Source: Treponema sp. (GTDB lineage Bacteria; Spirochaetota; Spirochaetia; Treponematales; Treponemataceae). From it: 5,080 bases of DNA. Positions 1-4,032 of the stretch are shown here, one piece after another. A model generated the notes under the pieces. It ran no database searches. It was not told the DNA's origin and worked only from the letters and a program-made list of their open reading frames with translations. The stretch spans positions 1 through 5,080 of the forward strand of contig JAGARY010000050.1 of the NCBI GenBank assembly GCA_017622055.1, given 5' to 3'. The position numbers and the translations under genes are program-made. How positions within the stretch are numbered: the first letter of the stretch is position 1; each line of letters starts with the position of its first letter.

Positions 1-1031
1 ACTTTCATTGAAATTACACAAGTTAAACCTGAACGAACATCTTCGCCCATAAGTTTTTCGCCTTTATTTTCTTCACCTTTTTTGCTTTTGTCGCTTGTGT
101 CTTTTTCAAATTGCTTTTTGAGTTTTTCGTTGTTTTCAAGACATTTATTTAAAACAAATGTAAGGGCATTTTTAAATCCGTCTAAGTGAGTTCCACCGTC
201 ACGAGTGTTAATATCATTTACATAAGTTCTAATATTTTCTGCAAAAGAAGTATTGTAATGCATTGAAATTTCTGTAATTACATCATCTCTTTCTTCGTTG
301 ATGTAAATTGGTTCACCAGGAATTACTGTTTTTCCTTCATCAATGCTTTTTACAAATTCGTTGATTCCGCCTTCATATCTAAGAACTTCTTCTTTTGGAT
401 TTTCCAATCTTTCATCACGGAAAATTATTGTTACTCCACTATTTAAAAAAGCAAGTTCTCTTAATCTGTCTTTTAAAACATCAAAATCATAAGTTGTAGT
501 TTCTGTAAAAATTGTTTTATCAGCTTTCCAACGAATTGTTGTTCCGTGTTTATCTGTATCGCCAATAACTTCAACTTTTGTTTTTGGAATTCCTCTTTCA
601 TATTTTTGTCTGTGAATATGACCATCTTTATAAATTGTTGCTTCAAGCCAATCTGAAAGTGCATTTACACAAGAAACACCAACACCGTGCAAACCACCAG
701 AAACTTTGTAAGAACCCTTATCAAATTTTCCTCCGGCGTGAAGACGTGTTAATACAAGTTCCAATGCACTAATTTTTTCTGTTGGGTGAATATCAACTGG
801 AATACCACGTCCGTTATCTTCAACACGAACAACATCATCTTTTTCAAGAGCAATAACAATGCTATCACAAAAACCTGCCATTGCTTCGTCAATTGAGTTA
901 TCTACTGTATCGTAAACAAGATGATGAAGTCCTTTTGGTCCAGTTGAACCAATATACATACCTGGTCTTTTTCTTACAGCTTCAAGTCCTTTTAAAACTT
1001 GAATACTACCAGCACCATATTCTGCAGCCAT
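1..1031 (-). CDS. gyrB: DNA gyrase subunit B, N-terminal part (3' end outside window)
   Basis: GyrB is the ATPase subunit of the A2B2 gyrase that introduces negative supercoils. 343 codons plus two bases are present, covering the GHKL ATPase domain (about 1-215) and most of the transducer domain; the rest lies off the left edge. Visible motifs are RKRPGMYIG (20-28), VDNSIDEA (43-50), EDNGRGIP (71-78), HAGGKFDKGSYKVSGGLHGVGV (split at 98-108 and 109-119), HGTTIRW (about 162-168) and RDGGTHL in the transducer domain. The start is fixed: an in-frame TAA lies about 25 bases upstream with no ATG between, and AAGGA sits 7 bases before the ATG. Three oddities are seen: Asp41 at the position of catalytic Glu42 of E. 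coli, Lys135 at the position of Arg136, and a Lys/Glu-rich insertion of about 18 residues around 300-327. ParE is the alternative, but location beside dnaA and close similarity to GyrB favour gyrB. The gene is divergent from dnaA. Confidence 0.96.
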   Translation of the reverse strand, partial: MAAEYGAGSIQVLKGLEAVRKRPGMYIGSTGPKGLHHLVYDTVDNSIDEAMAGFCDSIVIALEKDDVVRVEDNGRGIPVDIHPTEKISALELVLTRLHAGGKFDKGSYKVSGGLHGVGVSCVNALSDWLEATIYKDGHIHRQKYERGIPKTKVEVIGDTDKHGTTIRWKADKTIFTETTTYDFDVLKDRLRELAFLNSGVTIIFRDERLENPKEEVLRYEGGINEFVKSIDEGKTVIPGEPIYINEERDDVITEISMHYNTSFAENIRTYVNDINTRDGGTHLDGFKNALTFVLNKCLENNEKLKKQFEKDTSDKSKKGEENKGEKLMGEDVRSGLTCVISMK

Positions 1032-1038
1032 GTTTTTT

Positions 1039-1043
1039 TCCTT
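1039..1043 (-). promoter_or_regulatory. gyrB ribosome binding site AAGGA
   Basis: AAGGA on the minus strand lies 7 bases upstream of the gyrB ATG, and the spacer is almost entirely A (a run of seven). It supports the chosen start. Confidence 0.8.
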
Positions 1044-1099
1044 ATGATTTATTTTTTAAATTCTTTAGAATTGATAAGAAATTTCGTAATAGAATTTAT

Positions 1100-1129
1100 A
1101 TTATAGAATGTATAATTTTATATTATTAA
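1100..1129 (-). promoter_or_regulatory. candidate gyrB promoter
   Basis: On the minus strand there is a perfect -10 hexamer, TATAAT (1105 down to 1100). A 4/6 match to the -35, TTAATA (1129 down to 1124), lies 18 bases upstream. Transcription would begin near 1093 and give a leader of about 60 bases. The region is extremely A/T-rich, so chance hexamers are expected; the -35 is weak and the call rests mainly on the -10. Confidence 0.45.
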
Positions 1130-1142
1130 AAAATAAAATTCT

Positions 1143-1169
1143 AGTGTTATAATAAACTACCAAGTGTTA
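1143..1169 (+). repeat. direct repeat AGTGTTA, 20-bp period
   Basis: AGTGTTA occurs at 1143-1149 and again at 1163-1169, exactly 20 bp apart, about two helical turns. The first copy overlaps the proposed dnaA -10 and the second lies just after the expected start point. This could be a pair of protein-binding half-sites or chance. Confidence 0.4.
1145..1153 (+). promoter_or_regulatory. candidate dnaA promoter (extended -10)
   Basis: TGTTATAAT is a perfect extended -10 (TGnTATAAT). No good -35 is seen 16-18 bases upstream, only ATTAAA-like sequence, which fits extended -10 promoters that depend less on a -35. The start point would fall near 1160, inside an inverted repeat at 1152-1175, giving a dnaA leader of about 70 bases. 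A second TATAAT at 1111-1116 is a weaker alternative without a matching -35. Confidence 0.55.
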
Positions 1170-1175
1170 GTTTAT
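1152..1175 (+). repeat. inverted repeat at the dnaA transcription start region
   Basis: ATAAACTA (1152-1159) is a perfect reverse complement of TAGTTTAT (1168-1175), with an 8-base centre CCAAGTGT. It overlaps the last bases of the proposed -10 and the expected start point. It could be an operator or a weak hairpin at the 5' end of the dnaA message. The stem is A/T-rich, so RNA stability would be low. Confidence 0.45.
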
Positions 1176-1214
1176 ATTTTTTTTATATTTTCTCTTGAAG
1201 AAATTATACAAGTC

Positions 1215-1220
1215 TAGGAT
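1215..1220 (+). promoter_or_regulatory. dnaA ribosome binding site TAGGAT
   Basis: AGGA at 1216-1219 lies 10 bases before the dnaA ATG, a modest and slightly distant Shine-Dalgarno. An in-frame TAG at 1215-1217 rules out a longer DnaA N-terminus. Confidence 0.65.
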
Positions 1221-1229
1221 AATAAAAAT

Positions 1230-2639
1230 ATGTCAGAAAATTATTATGAAGAAGCATGGCACTATACAATCCAAGTGCTAAAAGAAGAATTTGAAAAAGA
1301 AAATAAAGAAAACTTGTTTAAACTTTGGTTTAACATGCAATATGTTGAAGATACAATTGATACAATTACTGTATCTGTAAATTCAAATTTCTTAAAAACT
1401 ACAATGGACCAAAAAGGATCTTTTAAAATTGTTGAAGAAAAATTAAAAGAAATAATTGGCCAAGATAATATAAAATTAAATTGTATTGTTGTTGAAGAAA
1501 AAAAATCAAAAGAAAATGATATAGAAACAGAAATTTCTGATAAAACAAAAATAAATGATAAAAAAGAATTAGAACAAGAAGAAATTAAAACTGCAAAAAA
1601 AATTCATCCTTTACTAAAAGAAGATTTTGTTTTTGACACTTTTATTCCTGGTGAAAATAGTAATTTTGCATATAACGGTGCTTTGGCTGTAGCAAAAAAT
1701 CCTGGTAAAAAATATAATCCAATTTTGTTGTACGGTGGTTCTGGATTAGGAAAAACTCACTTAATGCAAGCAATTGGTAATTACATTTATAATAACGGTG
1801 GTGAAAAATTAAAAATTTGTTATGTTTCAGCAGAAACTTTTACTAACGAATTTACTTCATCTTTGCATTATAAAAATCCAAATGATTTTAAAAACAAATA
1901 TAGAAATCTTGATGTTTTATTACTTGATGACATTCACTTTTTAAGCGAAAAAGAAGCAACTCAAGAAGAATTATTTTATACTTTTGAAGCTTTATTTAAT
2001 AAAAATGCACAAATGGTTTTTACTTGCGATAGACCAATTAAAGAAATAAAAAGTATGGCAGATCGCTTAGTAAGTAGACTTTCTAAAGGATTATGTATTG
2101 ATATTACAATTCCAAACTTTGAAACAAGATGTGCAATTTTACAAAAGAAAATTGAACAAAAAGAAAAAATCTTAAGTCAAGATGTAATTGAATACATTGC
2201 AAAAAATGTAGAAACAAACGTCCGTGAACTTGAAGCAGCTTTAAATAAAGTTTTTGGATACGCTGAATTAATTGGTCAAAATCCAACTTTAGAAATTGTT
2301 CAAAAATTATTAAAAGATTTATTTACAACAAATACTCAACAAAATATTTCACTAGAAACTATTCAAACTGTAATTGCAAAAAATTATCAAATTAGCGTTG
2401 CAGAATTGAAAGGAAAAAAACGTGATAAAAAATTTGTTATTCCAAGACAAATTGCAATTTATATATCACGAGAATTAACAGAAATATCATATACAGAATT
2501 AGGTAGAGAATTTGGAGGAAAAGATCATACAACAATTAGTTATGCTTATGAAAAAATTGCAGAACAAATAAAAATTGATTCATCTTTTGAATCTAAAATT
2601 CAATTACTTATTAAAGAAATAAAAGAATATAAATGTTAA
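1230..2639 (+). CDS. dnaA: chromosomal replication initiator protein DnaA
   Basis: DnaA binds origin boxes, oligomerises with ATP and melts the origin. The 469-residue product has the family's usual length and four domains. Domain I (about 1-85) includes the LFKLWF helix. Domain II (about 88-125) is a highly charged Lys/Glu linker. The domain III AAA+ module has Walker A GGSGLGKTH (169-177), Walker B LLLDDIHFL (230-238), sensor 1 VFTCDRP (263-269), arginine-finger segment DRLVSRLSKGL (278-288, with both Arg279 and Arg283) and sensor 2 NVRELE (330-335). Domain IV has the helix-turn-helix, with PRQIAIYISREL (405-416) and the DNA-reading signature GGKDHTTISYAY (429-440). SRL replaces the common SRF beside the arginine finger, and GGK replaces the common GGR. 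The start is supported by AGGA and an in-frame stop 15 bases upstream. The perfect DnaA boxes just downstream are its expected targets. Confidence 0.99.
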   Translation: MSENYYEEAWHYTIQVLKEEFEKENKENLFKLWFNMQYVEDTIDTITVSVNSNFLKTTMDQKGSFKIVEEKLKEIIGQDNIKLNCIVVEEKKSKENDIETEISDKTKINDKKELEQEEIKTAKKIHPLLKEDFVFDTFIPGENSNFAYNGALAVAKNPGKKYNPILLYGGSGLGKTHLMQAIGNYIYNNGGEKLKICYVSAETFTNEFTSSLHYKNPNDFKNKYRNLDVLLLDDIHFLSEKEATQEELFYTFEALFNKNAQMVFTCDRPIKEIKSMADRLVSRLSKGLCIDITIPNFETRCAILQKKIEQKEKILSQDVIEYIAKNVETNVRELEAALNKVFGYAELIGQNPTLEIVQKLLKDLFTTNTQQNISLETIQTVIAKNYQISVAELKGKKRDKKFVIPRQIAIYISRELTEISYTELGREFGGKDHTTISYAYEKIAEQIKIDSSFESKIQLLIKEIKEYKC

Positions 2640-2644
2640 AAAAA

Positions 2645-2653
2645 TGTGGATAA
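2645..2653 (-). promoter_or_regulatory. DnaA box 1 (perfect)
   Basis: TGTGGATAA on the plus strand is the exact reverse complement of TTATCCACA. It begins 5 bases after the dnaA stop codon. Confidence 0.9.
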
Positions 2654-2666
2654 AGTGCGTTTTAAC

Positions 2667-2675
2667 TGTGGATAA
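2667..2675 (-). promoter_or_regulatory. DnaA box 2 (perfect)
   Basis: A second exact TGTGGATAA, same orientation as box 1 and 22 bp from it (start to start), about two helical turns. Confidence 0.9.
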
Positions 2676-2706
2676 TTATGGTAAAAAACGTATTTTTGAT
2701 ATAAAA

Positions 2707-2715
2707 TGTGGATAA
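2707..2715 (-). promoter_or_regulatory. DnaA box 3 (perfect)
   Basis: A third exact TGTGGATAA in the same orientation, 40 bp from box 2, near four helical turns, so the three boxes would lie roughly on one face of the helix. Confidence 0.9.
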
Positions 2716-2725
2716 GTGAAAAACT

Positions 2726-2754
2726 TGTTAATAATATATTCAAAATTATTAACA
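2726..2754. repeat. 10-bp perfect inverted repeat with DnaA-box-like arms
   Basis: TGTTAATAAT (2726-2735) and ATTATTAACA (2745-2754) are perfect reverse complements around a 9-base centre. Each arm holds TGTTAATAA or its complement, which matches the DnaA box TGTGGATAA at 7 of 9 positions. The arms may therefore be a convergent pair of low-affinity DnaA sites. A terminator is unlikely because the stem is almost all A/T and no T-run follows. Confidence 0.6.
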
Positions 2755-2788
2755 TTCTAAATCTTTGCAGAATAAGGATTTAAACTAG

Positions 2789-2806
2789 TTTTACACAAAA
2801 TTCACA
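2789..2806 (+). promoter_or_regulatory. two abutting weak DnaA boxes
   Basis: TTTTACACA (2789-2797) and AAATTCACA (2798-2806) touch each other and match TTATNCACA at 8/9 and 7/9. Their orientation is opposite to the three strong boxes and points at the CCCC cluster and trinucleotide repeat. In the B. subtilis unwinding system two DnaA boxes occupy this position. On match quality alone either site could be chance; position is what supports them. Confidence 0.55.
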
Positions 2807-2817
2807 CCCCTTATTAT
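2790..2817 (+). promoter_or_regulatory. candidate dnaN promoter overlapping the origin
   Basis: TTTACA (2790-2795, 5/6 to the -35) and TATTAT (2812-2817, 5/6 to the -10) are separated by 16 bases. The start point would be near 2824, giving a leader of about 65 bases. The same bases form the proposed weak DnaA boxes and trios, so the promoter and origin readings compete or coexist. The A/T richness makes chance matches likely. Confidence 0.35.
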
Positions 2818-2828
2818 TACTATTATTA
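2807..2828. other. GC cluster plus six DnaA-trio-like repeats
   Basis: CCCC (2807-2810) is followed by TTA TTA TTA CTA TTA TTA (2811-2828). Read 3' to 5' on the opposite strand this is AAT AAT AAT GAT AAT AAT, matching the DnaA-trio consensus 3'-(G/A)A(T/A)-5'. In B. subtilis such trios load a DnaA filament on single-stranded DNA next to a GC cluster and DnaA boxes, the same order as here. Function is inferred from that parallel. Confidence 0.65.
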
Positions 2829-2846
2829 AATTTATAAATTTAATAA
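2823..2846. repeat. 24-bp perfect A/T palindrome, likely part of the unwinding element
   Basis: All 12 base pairs about the centre between 2834 and 2835 are complementary, with no spacer. The left half is TTATTAAATTTA. It overlaps the last two trinucleotide repeats and lies in a pure A/T run extending to 2852. It could be the first region to melt, could extrude as a cruciform, or could be a binding site. Confidence 0.6.
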
Positions 2847-2857
2847 ATTTAAGAGCA

Positions 2858-2872
2858 GGGATAAAAAATCCC
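2858..2872 (+). promoter_or_regulatory. small hairpin in the dnaN leader
   Basis: GGGAT (2858-2862) pairs with ATCCC (2868-2872) around a loop of five A residues. It ends 4 bases before the dnaN Shine-Dalgarno and is one of few G/C-rich spots in the spacer. It lacks a T-run, so it does not look like a terminator. It may affect dnaN translation or message stability. Confidence 0.4.
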
Positions 2873-2876
2873 ACAC

Positions 2877-2881
2877 AGGAG
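2877..2881 (+). promoter_or_regulatory. dnaN ribosome binding site AGGAG
   Basis: AGGAG sits 7 bases before the dnaN ATG, the strongest Shine-Dalgarno in the window. An in-frame TAA at 2883-2885 fixes the start. Confidence 0.85.
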
Positions 2882-2888
2882 TTAAAAA

Positions 2889-4016
2889 ATGAAATTTGTT
2901 TTTGATAGAGATGCAATGATAAAAGAAATTGCAATTGCACAAGAAATTATAACAAATAAAAGTCCAGTTTCTATTTTATCAAATATTTTAGTAATTGCAG
3001 AAAACGGAACTTTAACTATAAAAGCAACAGATTCTACAGTAAAATTTACAACAAATGTTCCTGTGGATATTGAAGAAGAAGGAAGAACAACAATTTTTTG
3101 TGATAAATTTATGAGTATTCTTTCTTCATTGCCTTCTGGAGATATTGAATTTATTCAAGAAGATATTGGAGTAACAATTAAACCAATTTCTAAAAAAGTA
3201 AAATTCCAATTAAAGAGTCAAGCTAGTGATAAATTCCCAGAAATTGGTTCTTCAGAAAATATTCCTTTCTTTGAACTTTCATCAAAAGATTTTAAAGAAA
3301 TGATTAAAGAAACAATTTTTGCAGTTTCTGATGATAGAAATAGATATTTTATGACAGGTGTTTATTTTGTAAAAAATGGAGAAACATTAACTATGGTTGC
3401 AACTGATGGACGCAGACTTTCTTGTGTTAATAAAAGTGCAATTAATGTTCCAGATTTTCAACCTGCAATTATTCCAACAAAAATTTTATCAACAATTTTA
3501 AAACATGCTCCAGAAGAAGGAAACATTGAAGTTGCTGTAATTGATAAATCAATTTTTGTAAAATTTGGTTCAATGGAATTTTCATCAGTTTTAATTGATG
3601 GTCAATTCCCTAATTATCAAAAAGTAATTCCAGAAAATTTGACAATGTCAATTCAAGTTAATAAAGCAGATTTAGATGCAGCTTTAAAACGCACAACAAT
3701 TATGGTTGATAAAAAAGTAAGTAGAATTATTTTTAAAATTTATTCGGGAGTTTTGAAATTAGTTTCTCCAGATACAGAATTAGGAAATGCTGATGAAGAA
3801 ATTCCATGTAGATATGATGGACAAGATATTTCAATGGCATTAAATTTTAATTATGTAACAGAACCATTAAAAGTAATTGATTCAGAAAATGTTGTTTTTG
3901 ATTTTAATATTAATGACAACGAAACTGGCGACGAAGCAAACATTACTAAAGCTGTAATTATGAGATCTGAACCAGCTGGCGATTATATCCACGTAATTAT
4001 GCCAATGAATTACTAA
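2889..4016 (+). CDS. dnaN: DNA polymerase III beta subunit (sliding clamp)
   Basis: The beta clamp is a ring-shaped homodimer that tethers DNA polymerase III and other DNA enzymes to the template. The 375-residue product is slightly longer than the 366 of E. coli and should form three clamp domains (about 1-125, 126-250 and 251-375). Recognisable family segments are NILVIAENGTLTIKATD (32-48), MVATDGRRLS (169-178), SSVLIDGQFPNYQKVIP (232-248) and the C-terminal VIMPMNY, equivalent to VVMPMRL of E. coli, which lines the partner-binding pocket. Most of the extra length is an acidic stretch around 340-352 (NINDNETGDEANI) before the last strands; it also uses more C-ending codons than the rest. 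The gene lies directly after the origin, and recF follows after 16 bases, suggesting co-transcription. Confidence 0.99.
   Translation: MKFVFDRDAMIKEIAIAQEIITNKSPVSILSNILVIAENGTLTIKATDSTVKFTTNVPVDIEEEGRTTIFCDKFMSILSSLPSGDIEFIQEDIGVTIKPISKKVKFQLKSQASDKFPEIGSSENIPFFELSSKDFKEMIKETIFAVSDDRNRYFMTGVYFVKNGETLTMVATDGRRLSCVNKSAINVPDFQPAIIPTKILSTILKHAPEEGNIEVAVIDKSIFVKFGSMEFSSVLIDGQFPNYQKVIPENLTMSIQVNKADLDAALKRTTIMVDKKVSRIIFKIYSGVLKLVSPDTELGNADEEIPCRYDGQDISMALNFNYVTEPLKVIDSENVVFDFNINDNETGDEANITKAVIMRSEPAGDYIHVIMPMNY
3062..3070 (-). promoter_or_regulatory. near-perfect DnaA box inside dnaN
   Basis: TGTGGATAT matches the DnaA box at 8/9 in the same orientation as the three strong boxes, about 350 bp from box 3. 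It encodes part of PVDIEE in DnaN, so coding constraint may explain it. Confidence 0.25.
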
Positions 4017-4022
4017 AATATT

Positions 4023-4026
4023 AGGA
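4023..4026 (+). promoter_or_regulatory. recF ribosome binding site AGGA
   Basis: AGGA lies 6 bases before a TTG codon in the recF frame. It decides the start, because no in-frame ATG exists between the upstream stop (TGA, 4006-4008) and the Walker A motif. Confidence 0.7.
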
Positions 4027-4032
4027 ATTAAA

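Larger units (their letters stand above)
2640..2852. other. oriC: putative chromosomal replication origin (oriC)
   Basis: The dnaA-dnaN spacer carries three perfect DnaA boxes, a DnaA-box-like inverted repeat, two weak boxes, a CCCC cluster, six TTA/CTA trinucleotides and a pure A/T segment, in that order towards dnaN. This is the classic oriC location in many bacteria, and the module order resembles the B. subtilis unwinding region. No intrinsic terminator is visible in the spacer, so dnaA transcripts could read into dnaN. Function is inferred from sequence. Initiation here would make dnaA face the leftward fork, as in B. subtilis. Confidence 0.88.

Noticed and set aside
473..1129. Short open frames on both strands within and just beyond gyrB (473-664 minus, 578-772 plus, 881-1129 plus)
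   Set aside because: They overlap the clearly conserved gyrB frame, resemble no known family, are low-complexity in composition, and lack convincing ribosome sites.
1091..1142. Inverted repeat AGAATTT / AAATTCT flanking the promoter region
   Set aside because: Arms of 7 A/T-rich bases separated by 38 bases are expected by chance in this composition.
1177..1184. Homopolymer tracts (T8 in the dnaA leader, A7 between gyrB Shine-Dalgarno and ATG) as phase-variable switches
   Set aside because: Runs of this length are common at this base composition, and switching of essential genes is implausible.
2104..2286. 60-residue antisense open frame inside dnaA
   Set aside because: It lies wholly within the conserved AAA+ region of dnaA, and its Leu/Phe/Gln-rich sequence is what antisense of A/T-rich coding DNA gives.
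2726..2765. Rho-independent terminator for dnaA at the inverted repeat
   Set aside because: The stem has one G-C pair and no T-run follows, so it would not form a stable terminator hairpin.
3971..3985. Possible DnaA box ATATCCACG near the end of dnaN
   Set aside because: It matches the consensus at only 7/9, is isolated, and encodes the conserved DYIHVIMP segment.
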